From Halorussus litoreus (lineage in GTDB: Archaea > Halobacteriota > Halobacteria > Halobacteriales > Haladaptataceae), in NCBI RefSeq assembly GCF_003382685.1, contig NZ_QLVG01000044.1:1-61940 (forward strand): a DNA stretch of 61,940 nucleotides, read 5' to 3'. This document shows, piece after piece, positions 8,854-17,998 of this stretch. The position numbers and the translations under genes are program-made. The number at the start of each line of letters is the position of its first letter. Positions within the stretch are counted from its first letter, which is position 1. The notes below the pieces were generated by a model. It worked only from the letters and a program-made list of their open reading frames with translations, was not told where the DNA came from and searched no databases.

Positions 8854-9210
8854 CTACACCTCGTTCGGCCCGCCCTGGCTCTGGACGTTCCAGCCGCCCT
8901 GCATCCCGCAGGCCTCGCGCACCTCGAACGCGACCTCGGTATCGGGACCGAAGGTGTCGCCGCCTTCGATGCGCTCGATGCGGAGCGGAACGTCCAACGT
9001 GCTCCCGCAACAGCCCACGCCGACGAACTCCTCCCACTCGTCGCCCTGCCGGACGCGGTCGGTCCGCGTCTTCCGGAGGTACGCCCGGAACGACGGTTTC
9101 TCGACCTGGAAGCGGCCCCAGTCGCTGAGGTCCTCCGGGTAGGAGACGACGACCCGGCCGGCCGGCGTGAGGTCCGCGTCGGCGTCGCGTTCGGCGTGAT
9201 TCGAAGCCAT
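8854..9210 (-). CDS. Conserved haloarchaeal hypothetical protein
   Basis: A 118-residue soluble protein starting MASNHAERDADADLTPAG. It shows VVVSYPEDLSDWGRFQVEKP, a GVGCCGSTLDVPLRIERI stretch with paired cysteines, and an ending GMQGGWNVQSQGGPNEV. The CC and Gly-rich end suggest metal or cofactor contact, but this is inference. I chose the start at 9210 because the open frame upstream is poor in acidic residues and overlaps the secF promoter. It is divergent from secF. Confidence 0.75.
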   Translation of the reverse strand: MASNHAERDADADLTPAGRVVVSYPEDLSDWGRFQVEKPSFRAYLRKTRTDRVRQGDEWEEFVGVGCCGSTLDVPLRIERIEGGDTFGPDTEVAFEVREACGMQGGWNVQSQGGPNEV

Positions 9211-9378
9211 GCGCTGGCGTACGCACGCGACGGGTTTGAGTCTTTCCGGCGTTCGCGAGTTGAGTTTTTGACCAGCCGTCCGCGACCGCACGACGCTTCC
9301 GTCTGCCGAACGCACGGTCTGCTGGCTCGAAACTGGATAAGAACACTTATTCACGGCCGAGACACAATCCACACCAAT

Positions 9379-10260
9379 ATGGTAGCGTTCGAAGTGCCGG
9401 AGGTGGACTACACCCAGTACACCAACCGGCAGTTGGCGGCGATTCCTCTCGCCCTGCTCGCCGTCGCACTGTTGGTCCTCGCCGGGTGGTACGTCGCCAC
9501 CGGTGCGCCGGTACAGCTCGGCACGGAGTTCACAGGTGGTACCGAGTTACGCGTTCAGACGTCGACGCCCGCGGCCGAAATCCCCGACCAGTTCGACGCC
9601 GAGGCGTCGGTGACGGCCGTTCGGACGAGCGCCGACACGTACATCGTGACGTTCCCGCCGGAGGCCGAAGACGTCGGCCAACAGGCGCGGAACAATCTCG
9701 CCCCGGTCGCGGGCCAGTCGGCGAGCGACGTCGTCCAGTCGAATCAGGAGACGTCCGCGAGCTTCGGTAGCGAGGCCCAGCGGACGGCGCTGCTCGGGCT
9801 CGGGATCGCGTTCGTCGGGATGAGCCTGCTCGTGTTCGTGCTGTTCCGAACGTTCGTCCCCTCCCTCGCCATCGTCATCTCCGCGTTCAGCGACATCGTG
9901 ATCCCGCTCGCGCTGATGAACCTGCTCGGCATCCCGCTGTCGCTGGGCACGGTCGCCGCGCTGTTGATGCTCATCGGGTACTCCGTCGACTCCGACATCC
10001 TGCTGAACAACCACATCCTCCGCCGGGGCGGCAGCTTCTACGAGAGCACTCACCGCGCGATGCGGACCGGCGTGACGATGACGGTCACGTCGCTGTCGGC
10101 GATGGCCGTGATGGCGTTCGTCGCGTTCCTCTTCCAGATCGAACTGCTGACCTCCATCGGCATCATCCTCGTGCTCGGCCTCGCGACCGACCTGATGAAC
10201 ACGTACATGCTCAACCTCAGCCTGCTTCGCTGGTACAAGTTCGAGGGGGTAGCGCGATGA
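9379..10260 (+). CDS. secF: Protein-export membrane protein SecF
   Basis: SecF works with SecD to drive late steps of Sec-dependent export. The 293-residue product starts MVAFEVPEVDYTQYTNRQL. It has TM1 at about residues 20-40, an external domain with GTEFTGGTELRVQTS, and the conserved TM2-TM5 block starting near residue 140. Motifs include ISAFSDIVIPLALMNLLGIP and the GYSVDSDILLNNHILR signature of the RND/SecF family. The start at 9379 follows a TTATTC-type box at about 9348-9353, suggesting a leaderless transcript. The stop overlaps the secD start by four bases (ATGA). SecF before SecD is the archaeal gene order. Confidence 0.95.
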   Translation: MVAFEVPEVDYTQYTNRQLAAIPLALLAVALLVLAGWYVATGAPVQLGTEFTGGTELRVQTSTPAAEIPDQFDAEASVTAVRTSADTYIVTFPPEAEDVGQQARNNLAPVAGQSASDVVQSNQETSASFGSEAQRTALLGLGIAFVGMSLLVFVLFRTFVPSLAIVISAFSDIVIPLALMNLLGIPLSLGTVAALLMLIGYSVDSDILLNNHILRRGGSFYESTHRAMRTGVTMTVTSLSAMAVMAFVAFLFQIELLTSIGIILVLGLATDLMNTYMLNLSLLRWYKFEGVAR

Positions 10261-11843
10261 TCGACTTGCGCGACAACTGGCGGCTGGTCCTGCTCGCACT
10301 GTTCATCTTCGCCAGCGTGTTCGCGCTGTTCGCGCCGGGCGTCGGCGGCGGCGCTCCCGACGCCGGTGCGAACGCCTCTGCCGTCGAACAGGGCGGTGGC
10401 GGCCCGACGAACCTCCAGTACGGCCTCGAACTCTCCGGCGGGACTCGGATGCGTGCGCCCGTGAACGGCGTGACTGCCGAGGGCGTCCAGATACCGCAGG
10501 GGACCCAGGCCGACGCCGTCCAGCGACAGGTGGCCGGCAACCTCTCGGCTGCCGATCTCGGCGACGTGAACGTCCGGTTCACCAACACGTCGACGACGGT
10601 CGAGGCGTTCAGCGAGAACGTCACCGCCGACGAACTCGGGGCGGCGCTCGACGCGGCCGGCTACGAGTACGAGACCGTTCGGCCCGGCGTCACGGACCAG
10701 ACCCGCACCGACATCGTGCGAATCCTCAAGGACAAGATATCGCGGGCCGGGCTCTCGGGCGGGCAGGTCCAGCAGGTGAGTACCGCGAACGGCGGGGACT
10801 TCGTCGTCATCGAGATGCCCAACGTCAACCAGTCGGAAGTCGAGACCCTCGTGACCGAGCGCGGGCAGGTCCAGGTCGTCGCGACGTTCCCGTCCGACAA
10901 CCAGTCGGCCAACGGAACCGAGTACAGACGGGTGCCCCTGCTCACGCAGGGTGACTTCCGGAGCGTCGGGACCGCCCAGGATACCAGAGGCACGGGACCT
11001 CACGTCCCGCTGACCCTGAACGACGAGGCCGCCCAGGAGTACACGCGGGCGATGAACGAGTACGGCTTCACGAGCAGCGAGGGCATCTACGCCTGCCGCC
11101 GGACCGCCGACAACCCCGGGTACTGCCTGCAGACCGTGGTCGACGGTGACGTCGTCTACTCGGCGGATATGAGCGACGGTCTCGCCGAGTCGCTCCGGAA
11201 CGCCGCCGCCAGAGGCGACTCCGTCAACAACTTCTTCATGACGACGACGAATATGTCGCAGGCGCGTGAGCTCCAGATCCACCTGCAAGCGGGTGCGCTG
11301 CCCGCCTCGCTGAACATGGACGAGGGGACCGCGTACTACCTCGCACCCAGCCTCGCCGAGGAGTTCAAGCTCTACTCGCTGATCACGGGCCTCATCGCGG
11401 CCGTGGCGGTCACCGTCGTGGTGTTCCTGCGCTACGGCGACCCCAAGGTCGCGGCTCCGATGCTGGTCACGGCGCTCTCGGAGGTGTTGATCCTGCTCGG
11501 GTTCGCCGCGGCCATCCGGCTCCCGATGGACCTGAGCCACATCGCCGGGTTCATCGCGGTCATCGGGACCGGGGTCGACGACCTCATCATCATCGCCGAC
11601 GAGGTGATGTCGGAGGGCGAGGTCAACTCCTCGCGGGTGTTCCAGAGCCGCTTCCGCAAGGCGTTCTGGGTCATCGGCGCGGCCGCCGCCACGACCATCA
11701 TCGCCATGAGCCCGCTGGCGGTGCTGTCGCTCGGCGACCTCCAAGGGTTCGCCATCATCACCATCCTCGGCGTGCTCGTCGGCGTGCTAATCACGCGCCC
11801 GGCGTACGGCGACATCCTGCGGAGCCTGCTGACGGACAAGTAG
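10257..11843 (+). CDS. secD: Protein-export membrane protein SecD
   Basis: The 528-residue partner of SecF. TM1 lies at about residues 8-25, followed by LQYGLELSGGTRMRAPV, the family's D1 motif region. A long external domain runs to about residue 360, with RAMNEYGFTSSEG and ELQIHLQAGALPASL. Five C-terminal helices contain FIAVIGTGVDDLIIIADE, the SecD/RND motif with the conserved Asp pair. The external part contains acidic linkers (AGANASAVEQGGG) usual in halophiles. It is translationally coupled to secF through the ATGA overlap. Confidence 0.95.
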   Translation: MIDLRDNWRLVLLALFIFASVFALFAPGVGGGAPDAGANASAVEQGGGGPTNLQYGLELSGGTRMRAPVNGVTAEGVQIPQGTQADAVQRQVAGNLSAADLGDVNVRFTNTSTTVEAFSENVTADELGAALDAAGYEYETVRPGVTDQTRTDIVRILKDKISRAGLSGGQVQQVSTANGGDFVVIEMPNVNQSEVETLVTERGQVQVVATFPSDNQSANGTEYRRVPLLTQGDFRSVGTAQDTRGTGPHVPLTLNDEAAQEYTRAMNEYGFTSSEGIYACRRTADNPGYCLQTVVDGDVVYSADMSDGLAESLRNAAARGDSVNNFFMTTTNMSQARELQIHLQAGALPASLNMDEGTAYYLAPSLAEEFKLYSLITGLIAAVAVTVVVFLRYGDPKVAAPMLVTALSEVLILLGFAAAIRLPMDLSHIAGFIAVIGTGVDDLIIIADEVMSEGEVNSSRVFQSRFRKAFWVIGAAAATTIIAMSPLAVLSLGDLQGFAIITILGVLVGVLITRPAYGDILRSLLTDK

Positions 11844-11886
11844 GCGGGGACCGAACCTTCTTGTACGACGCCGAATACGTTCGACC

Positions 11887-12183
11887 ATGACCTCCGACCT
11901 CCCTGATCCTTCCGACCCCTCCGACGAGCGGTTAGAGCGCGTGGTCCGACGGGCCGTCCGCGCGGAACTCGAACGCCTCGGCGTGCGCCTGTTCTGGACG
12001 CTGATCGCGGTGCTCGGCCTGTTCTGGGGCGTCTTCCTCGTCACGTCGGGCGTCAACGGTCGCGGGGCCGTTGCAGTCGGATTCGTCGTTCTCGGCGTTG
12101 CGATGTTCGCGGCGGCGATTCGGACGCTCCTGCTGAAGTGGGACCTGCCGCCGTATCGCCCCGAGAGCGGGCTTTCGTCGTAA
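11887..12183 (+). CDS. Small two-helix membrane protein
   Basis: A 98-residue protein. An acidic N-terminus (MTSDLPDPSDPSDERLE) leads to an amphipathic segment (RVVRRAVRAELERLG). Two hydrophobic helices follow, at about residues 35-55 (LFWTLIAVLGLFWGVFLV) and 60-85 (AVAVGFVVLGVAMFAAAI). The basic side flanking helix 1 suggests the N-terminus is cytoplasmic. No family is recognised. It lies 43 bases after secD on the same strand and could share its transcript, but a role in export is only suggested by position. Confidence 0.7.
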   Translation: MTSDLPDPSDPSDERLERVVRRAVRAELERLGVRLFWTLIAVLGLFWGVFLVTSGVNGRGAVAVGFVVLGVAMFAAAIRTLLLKWDLPPYRPESGLSS

Positions 12184-12549
12184 CATATTCTCGAAAATCG
12201 GCACGTATCCGCTCGACCGCCCGCGATGGGCCGCAGTCACGTTTTCGACCTCCATATCCCCTCGCGGTTTTATGTCCGGTATCACGATGTAGGACGCATG
12301 GTACCGACGTGAAAGCGATTCGAGCCGTCCGATACCCAGTTCTGGCCGCGCGTTATCTCGGCCACCGGCGTTCTGACCTTCCTCAGCCATCGTGGCGGAA
12401 CAGGTAGCGTTCGACGGCTTCCGCGTCGAACCGCTGTCACGGCCGGGTTCCTCCTCGGGGTCGGACTGACGACCGACGCACCGATTCCGACCCTGCCACG
12501 GCTACAGGGAGTTAAAACCCGGTTAGCCCACTGAAACTCGGTTAGTTCG
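12184..12549. other. 366-base gap, no clear gene
   Basis: A frame from about 12314 to 12533 on the plus strand reads like coding DNA (FWPRVISATGVLTFLSHRGG, then TAVTAGFLLGVGLTTD). It is blocked by a TGA at its start and overlaps a second, out-of-frame short reading frame from a GTG at 12309. It may be a decayed small membrane-protein gene. A short direct repeat (CGGTTAG) sits at about 12522 and 12540. I make no firm call. Confidence 0.3.
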
Positions 12550-13245
12550 CTAGAAATCGCCCAGCCCCGACTGTTCCTGTGCGGCCAGCACGTCGTCGCA
12601 GGTCGACCAGCTCCGACGCGCGCAGTCGGGGAGTTCCCCGAACTCGGCCACGAACGATTCGAGGAACTCGCGGGTGTTCGGGTCGCTGGGGTACCCCGAC
12701 CCGAGGTCGCCGAACGCCTCGCCGTATCGCTCGCGATACTCCTCGGCGAGCGACTCGACGTGGGCGTCGCGAGCGACCTTCGCCACGACGCTGGCCGCGC
12801 CGACGACCGCGTACGCCTCGTCGGCACCGTGTTCGGCGGTCAGATCCACCGCCGCGGACGCCCGGTCGGCGACCCGGCGGGCGAACCGCGATTCGCTGGT
12901 GTCACCGGCGTCGACCAACCCCTCCACGCCGCACTCCTCGGACTCGACGACTTCCGAGAGCGCTTCGGCGTGGGCCGCCACCGTCAGGCTGTTCATGTCG
13001 CTGTCGCCGTCGATGCGCGCGACCGGAATCTCGGCGACGCCGACCGTCACCCGGTCGTCCTCGCGAAGTGCCGCGGCCAGTTCGGTCCGTCGCGCTGGCG
13101 CGACGTTCTTCGAGTCGTCGATGCCTGCGGGGAGGGTTGCTGGGTCCGCGACCCGGACCGCGGCCGCGAACATCGACCCCAGCACCGGCCCCTTGCCCGC
13201 TTCGTCCACTCCGAACACGGCTGCATCCACACGGTGGGTTCTCAT
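12550..13245 (-). CDS. rnhB: Ribonuclease HII
   Basis: Removes RNA from RNA-DNA hybrids and single embedded ribonucleotides. The 231-residue protein opens MRTHRVDAAVFGVDEAGKGP, where VDEAGKG is the archaeal form of the DEAGRG catalytic motif. Further signatures are GIDDSKN, VDAGDTSESRFARRVADR and AVVGAASVVAKVARDAHV, then SGYPSDPNTREFLESF. The last catalytic acidic residues lie within these blocks. I chose the start at 13245 because the upstream frame is low-complexity. The gene stands alone, convergent with the small TM gene. Confidence 0.93.
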   Translation of the reverse strand: MRTHRVDAAVFGVDEAGKGPVLGSMFAAAVRVADPATLPAGIDDSKNVAPARRTELAAALREDDRVTVGVAEIPVARIDGDSDMNSLTVAAHAEALSEVVESEECGVEGLVDAGDTSESRFARRVADRASAAVDLTAEHGADEAYAVVGAASVVAKVARDAHVESLAEEYRERYGEAFGDLGSGYPSDPNTREFLESFVAEFGELPDCARRSWSTCDDVLAAQEQSGLGDF

Positions 13246-13350
13246 GGCTGTTTCCGTTCGTCGCGCGAGCCCGATTTTGACCGATTGAGAACGTGTGGGT
13301 GGTCTGCTGTTCGTGATCGTGATTCTGGTCGATGCAGTCGTCGTACGCTC

Positions 13351-13522
13351 GCTACTGCTTGCGCACAGGAGCCACCGCGACCGCCCCGCCCTGCAACCGC
13401 ACTGCACCGCAACAGCGGGCCTCACGCCTCCCCAGCCTCGTCACTCCCTCACTTCGTTCGGTCGTTCCTCCCTCTCGCAGCGCGCGCGGGAAAGAAAATC
13501 GAGTTAGCGCGTGCCGGTGGAA
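13351..13522 (+). repeat. Dispersed modular repeat, copy 1
   Basis: It opens with GCTACTGCTTGCGC, followed by CACCGCGACCGC-type hexamers. The box GGGCCTCACGCCTCCCC with CAGCCTCGTCAC comes next, then TCGCTC/CTCGCAG words, and the GCGTGCCGGTGGAA end at 13508-13522. This single copy fills most of the 387-base gap between rnhB and the MATE gene. The remainder holds the MATE promoter. Confidence 0.75.
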
Positions 13523-13632
13523 ACCGAATTTCCGACTCCGCGACCATCTGAAGGCCGGCACGACGCGCTCGACGACCCCGATTCGTCACAGATGGAAACC
13601 GTTTTAGTTTCGATTCGAAATAGGTTACCAAC

Positions 13633-15075
13633 GTGGTCCGACTTCCGAATCCGGTCCGGTTCGTCCTGCTCGCCGTCGGGCAGGCGCTGGCTCACGCCGG
13701 TCTCATCTCCGGCGAGCGCGTGCGCCGGACCACGGACCTCGCGTGGCCCCGCATCGTCACGGGCCTCGCACGCATGTCGAAAAGCGCCGTGGACGTGGCG
13801 CTTGTCGGGCTCGCGGTCGGCCCGGTCGCCATCGCCGGGGTCGGGTTCGCCAGCCCGTACTGGGGACTGGCGTTCACCCTCGGCGGCGGTATCGCGGGCG
13901 GCACCATCGCGCTGGTCTCCCAGCGCTACGGCGCGGAGGCGTTCGACGAACTCGGGCAGGCGGTCCGGGCCAGCACCGCGCTCGTCGTCGCCATCTCGCT
14001 CCCGGTCGCGGCCGCCTTCTGGCTCTTCCCGGCCGAACTCGTCGGGGTCATGACCAACGACCTGCGAGAGATCGAACTCGGCGCGGCCTACCTCGAGGTA
14101 CTCGCGCTCGGCGTCCCGTTCGCGGGGCTCAACCTCGTGGGGAGTCGGGTCTACATCGGTGCCGACGACGCGTGGACGCCGATGGTCGTCCGTGGCGGGG
14201 GCGCGGTCGCGAACATCGCGTTCAGCGCGATCCTCATCTTCGGCCTCGGTCTCGGCGTTACGGGAGCCGCCGTCGGGACCGTGCTGTCGAACGTCCTCGT
14301 GACCGCGACGTTCGTCGGCGGTCTCGTCGCCGGCCGGCTTCCCGGCGTCGGGGAACTCCCCGTGCAGATCGACCCGTTCGGCTCGTATCTCGACCGCGCG
14401 ACGTTGGCCGACCTGGTTCGCATCGGCGCGCCGGTCGTGGGGCGCAACGGCGTGTGGACGCTCGCCAAGTTCCCGATGCTCGCCATCGTCGGGCTGTTCG
14501 GCTCGAGCGTAGTCGCCGCGTACGTCATCGCGCGCCGGATTCTTGGACTGATGAACACGCCCGGCTGGGGATTCGGGCTGGCGTCCAGCAGCCTCGTCGG
14601 CCAGGAACTGGGCGACGGCGACGAGCGCGAGGCCGAGGCCTACGGTCGGGACATCGTGCGCTTCTCTATCGCGACCTACGTGCTCGCGGCGCTCGTCGTC
14701 GCCATCTTCGCCAAGCCGATCGTCCATCTGTTCGTCGGCGACCCGAGCGACCCCTCGGTTCCGGTCGCGGTGGCGCTGGTCTACGCGGCCTGTGTCGCGG
14801 TCATCCCGCAGGCCGTGAAGGCCGCGGCCGCGGGCCCGCTCGACGCCAGCGGCGACACCCGCTGGCCGTTCTACAGTCAGGCGCTGGGCATGTTCGGTGC
14901 CGCGATTCCGGTGGCGTACCTCGGCGCGACCACGTCGCTCGGCCTCGCGGGACTGTATCTCTCGTTCCTCGCCGAGTCGTCGATTCCGGCCGCGATCAAC
15001 TACTACCGGTTCTCGACCGGCAAGTGGAAGGCCATCAGCCGGGAGTTCCTGCCGGGGACTCCCGCCGACGATTGA
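13633..15075 (+). CDS. MATE family multidrug/sodium antiporter-type exporter
   Basis: A 480-residue integral membrane protein with about twelve hydrophobic helices, the MATE length and layout. Recognisable segments are AIAGVGFASPYWGLAFTLGG in the first bundle, GRNGVWTLAKFPMLAIVGLF at the start of the second bundle, and a conserved AKPIVHLFVGD stretch. MATE proteins export cationic drugs or metabolites using Na+ or H+ gradients; the substrate here is unknown. The start is a GTG at 13633 (MVRLPNPVRF). The gene is monocistronic. Confidence 0.88.
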   Translation: MVRLPNPVRFVLLAVGQALAHAGLISGERVRRTTDLAWPRIVTGLARMSKSAVDVALVGLAVGPVAIAGVGFASPYWGLAFTLGGGIAGGTIALVSQRYGAEAFDELGQAVRASTALVVAISLPVAAAFWLFPAELVGVMTNDLREIELGAAYLEVLALGVPFAGLNLVGSRVYIGADDAWTPMVVRGGGAVANIAFSAILIFGLGLGVTGAAVGTVLSNVLVTATFVGGLVAGRLPGVGELPVQIDPFGSYLDRATLADLVRIGAPVVGRNGVWTLAKFPMLAIVGLFGSSVVAAYVIARRILGLMNTPGWGFGLASSSLVGQELGDGDEREAEAYGRDIVRFSIATYVLAALVVAIFAKPIVHLFVGDPSDPSVPVAVALVYAACVAVIPQAVKAAAAGPLDASGDTRWPFYSQALGMFGAAIPVAYLGATTSLGLAGLYLSFLAESSIPAAINYYRFSTGKWKAISREFLPGTPADD

Positions 15076-15139
15076 TTTTCGGCCGGGACCTCGGCTGACG
15101 AGTGACCTTCGGCTAAGCGGGCCGAAAGCGTGACAGCGC

Positions 15140-15847
15140 TCACTCGTCCCACGGGTCGGCCCGCTCGCGTTCGTGGAACTCGCCGCTGGGTTCCCAGAAC
15201 AGGTAGTACACCGAGACGGCCGTCAGCGCGAGGTAGACCGCGGCCACGCTACCCACGACCACGACGCCGGACACGCCCGGTATCGCCGCGGTGGTCCGCC
15301 ACGGCTCGTCGGGCGCGAACGCGGTGATGCGGACCACCCACGCCGCGAGCAGGACGAGCAGGAAGGGGTAGTACACCCGGCTCAGCCGCCGGGAGAACGC
15401 GGTGAACAGCGTCACCTTCACCGCGGGGTTGCGCAGATCGTTGCCGATTCGCCGGCGCCACTCGCCGTGAGTCACCTCCTCGTCGGGGTCGAGCATCTGG
15501 GCGAACAGGTCCTGTTCCAGCAGTCGGATGCGCTCGCGCCACACGTCGTAGGCTCGGTACCGTCGGGTCTCGACGAACAGGAAGACGACGAGGATTCCCA
15601 TGCCGATGAGCAGCAGGTAGTGGGGGTTGTTCCGGCTGGAGAACGCCCACGTCAGGATGGCGGCCATAATGGTCACCGCCCAGTAGGTAGTCTGGTCGAG
15701 CCGGCTCCGCCACGAGGTTACGCGATCCATCTGCCCGCGGTAGAGATGTCCGAGCAGTCCGACCATGTCGCCGGGGTCGGCCGCGATCTCCTCGCCGACG
15801 TTCTCCTCGGGCGTCTCTCCGGCCCCTTCGCTGCTCGAATCCCCCAT
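15140..15847 (-). CDS. DUF2270 family membrane protein
   Basis: A 235-residue protein. The acidic N-terminus is followed by VGLLGHLYRGQMDRVTSWRS and two close hydrophobic helices (TTYWAVTIMAAILTWAF; YLLLIGMGILVVFLFVE). The charged RRYRAYDVWRERIRLLE block is the DUF2270 signature. Two C-terminal helices follow (YYPFLLVLLAAWVVRI; GVVVVGSVAAVYLALTA). The family's function is unknown. The start is uncertain: an ATG at 15871 (MLNRVSPN) is also possible. I prefer 15847 because the longer form adds poorly conserved residues next to the repeat field. Confidence 0.85.
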   Translation of the reverse strand: MGDSSSEGAGETPEENVGEEIAADPGDMVGLLGHLYRGQMDRVTSWRSRLDQTTYWAVTIMAAILTWAFSSRNNPHYLLLIGMGILVVFLFVETRRYRAYDVWRERIRLLEQDLFAQMLDPDEEVTHGEWRRRIGNDLRNPAVKVTLFTAFSRRLSRVYYPFLLVLLAAWVVRITAFAPDEPWRTTAAIPGVSGVVVVGSVAAVYLALTAVSVYYLFWEPSGEFHERERADPWDE

Positions 15848-15879
15848 ATTCGGAGAAACGCGGTTCAGCATCCTACGAG

Positions 15880-16545
15880 TTGTGGCGGTTGCGAAGGCGG
15901 TCGCGGTTGCGGAGGCGGTCGCGGTTGCGGAGGCGGTCGCGGATGCAGAGGCGGATGAGGTTCTCATTTGCTCAACGATAGTTGCGGCCGCAGTTGCTGT
16001 GGCGGTCCCGGAGGCGGCTGCGGTACTCCGACGCTCAAGCAGAAGTGCTGTCCCTGTTGCTGTGGCAGTAGCGGTCGTAGCGGTTGCGGTCGGTAGGGGT
16101 GCGGTAGCGGTCGATGGGGATGCGGTTGCGGTATTCCTATGCTCAAGCCGAACTGCGGTCGCGGTTGTTGTTGCGATAGTGGCTCTCGGTTGCGCACGTG
16201 TAACTTCAACTGCGACTACCGCCGCCGCGACCGCCTCTCTGCTTGAACAAGTGAGAACAGCAACCGCGACAGCGACCGCTCTTTAACTTGAGCCTCGGAG
16301 TACCGCAACCGCACCCGCCACCGTGACAGCGACAGCTTCAGCAACAGCTACTGCATCCGCAACAGCTACTGCATCCGCAACAGCTACTGCATCCGCAACA
16401 GCAACCGCTACTATTCTTGAACCTATGAGTACCGCACCCGCGACCGCATCCGAAACAGCAGCCGCGACCGCAACCGCCACCGCAACGAAAACCGCGACCG
16501 CAACCGCCACTGCAACGAAAACCGCCACCACAACAGCAGTCTCCG
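15880..16545. repeat. Hexamer field with six TTGAGC-type cores in dyad arrangement
   Basis: About 660 bases are built from GCGGTT/GCGGAG hexamers on the left half and their complements (ACCGCA, ACAGCA, ACCGCG) on the right half. The core TTGAGCNTANGAGWACC occurs six times: reversed at about 15960, 16022 and 16130, forward at about 16241, 16287 and 16416. The whole field is therefore roughly symmetric about 16195. Open frames through it encode only Thr-Ala or Val-Ala repeats and are not believed. It lies between the 3' end of pus10 and the 5' end of DUF2270. Confidence 0.75.
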
Positions 16546-16549
16546 CAGG

Positions 16550-17902
16550 TTACTCCTCGGCCTCCGCCAGATACTCCGGATCGGCGAACGGCTCGTCTTC
16601 GCCCTCGACCGCCAGCACGTCGAGCGCCGTGACCTCCGCGCCGACGCCGAGCAGTCCCGCGAGACTCGGGACCGTTCGGCCGTCGTCGCTGGAGACGAGT
16701 TCCTTGACGTAGAGGCCGCCCTCGCCGTGAACTTCGAGTTCGGCGTGGCGGGCGTCGAGGAGTTCGGCCTCGGCGTCGTACACGGTCCGGGTCCGGGTCA
16801 TGCTCGCGCGGCGGTGGTCGACGCGCTGGGGCGTCTCCTGCTCGACCGTGGTGCCCCGGAGTTCCTCGACCGCCTCCTGCAGGGCCTGCTCGGTCACGTC
16901 CGCGTCGAACGCCACGTCCATGCGGTAGGTCTTGCTCGCGTCGAGTTCCTTCACGCGCTCGACCATCTCGTGGGTCGCGGGCGCGAGGTCGGTCACCTCG
17001 GCGTTCCCGTCGGCGAACTCGTTGATCTCCGCCTGCAGGGCTTCGGCGTCCACGTCGCGCTGCCGGGGGCGCTTGACCTCGATGACGAACGGTCGCCCGG
17101 TCCCGAGCATGAGCGCGTCCACGTCCTCGCGGCCCGCGCCGTGGAACAGCGCTTCGTCGCCGTCCATCGCCGCGAGGACCGGCGGAGTGGTCAGTTCCTC
17201 GACGCTCTCTTCGTAGAGGTAGCCCGACCCGCCGCAGTGGTCGCAGGGCTCCTCGCCGCCGCCGTCGGCGAGCTGTTTGCCAGAGCCGCCACACTCCCGG
17301 CAGGGCCACTCGGTCTGGGGAATGTCGCGCTCCAGTTTCTTGTACCGGCCGTAGACGAACGCGGAGTTGATCTGCACCTCGACCGCGTGGTCGGAGATGT
17401 CGCCGTCCTCGTCGGCCCGTGGCGCGGCCTCGACGTTGAGCAGCGCCAGCACGTCGGGGCGCTCGAAGTCGACTTCGGCTCCCGTCAACCGGCCCACGCG
17501 CTTGCCCACCTCGCGGTTGAACTCCGACTTGAACGACTCGCCCGCGTCGTCGGGGAGGCCCGCCGATTCGCGGAGCAGCGCCTCGTTCTCCTCGATCAGC
17601 GGCGGCGTCCGCGTCCCGACCTGATACGTGTCGAACTTCCAGCCGTCGAGGGCGTCGACGACCCGCTCGGCCCACTCGTCGAAGCGCTGGCTCTCGCCCT
17701 CGCACACCCAACACTGGGCGTCCTCGTTCCCGTTTTCGGGGTCGTACGGTTCGTCGTCCTCGAGGGCGACCGCGGTCCGGAGCGAGCGCCCTCGCTCTTC
17801 GTTCGTCAGCCCGAAGCTCCGGTCGGCGAAACACCGGCCGAGACAGGCGTCACACACCGGGCCGTTCTCGGCTACCCGGCGGGCGTCGTCGAGGATGGTC
17901 AT
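16550..17902 (-). CDS. pus10: tRNA pseudouridine(54/55) synthase Pus10
   Basis: Makes pseudouridine 54 and 55 in the tRNA T loop in archaea. The 450-residue protein has an N-terminal zinc-binding THUMP-type domain with CDACLGRC at residues 17-24 and a CWVC pair near 64. An unusual zinc-finger-like insert follows, with CREC and CDHC pairs (about residues 202-225). The catalytic domain contains HGAGREDVDALMLGTGRPFV, holding the catalytic Asp and the GTGRPF signature. The C-terminal part (TYRMDVAFDADVTEQALQE; LYVKELVSSDDGRTVPSLAG) is typical Pus10. The gene is complete and ends a few bases from the hexamer repeat field. Confidence 0.93.
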   Translation of the reverse strand: MTILDDARRVAENGPVCDACLGRCFADRSFGLTNEERGRSLRTAVALEDDEPYDPENGNEDAQCWVCEGESQRFDEWAERVVDALDGWKFDTYQVGTRTPPLIEENEALLRESAGLPDDAGESFKSEFNREVGKRVGRLTGAEVDFERPDVLALLNVEAAPRADEDGDISDHAVEVQINSAFVYGRYKKLERDIPQTEWPCRECGGSGKQLADGGGEEPCDHCGGSGYLYEESVEELTTPPVLAAMDGDEALFHGAGREDVDALMLGTGRPFVIEVKRPRQRDVDAEALQAEINEFADGNAEVTDLAPATHEMVERVKELDASKTYRMDVAFDADVTEQALQEAVEELRGTTVEQETPQRVDHRRASMTRTRTVYDAEAELLDARHAELEVHGEGGLYVKELVSSDDGRTVPSLAGLLGVGAEVTALDVLAVEGEDEPFADPEYLAEAEE

Positions 17903-17998
17903 GTCCGAATCGTGGGGTTCGGTCGGTAAACGGGTTTCTCATTCGAGCTCGTCCGTCTCTCTCCGAGATGAAGACTTTCGATTTCCGAACGGGACCGG

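Noticed and set aside
16323-16712. Thr-Ala repeat protein from the hexamer field
   Set aside because: Hexamer repeats are open in several frames by construction. No promoter or ribosome-binding context, and it overlaps the 3' end of pus10 antisense.
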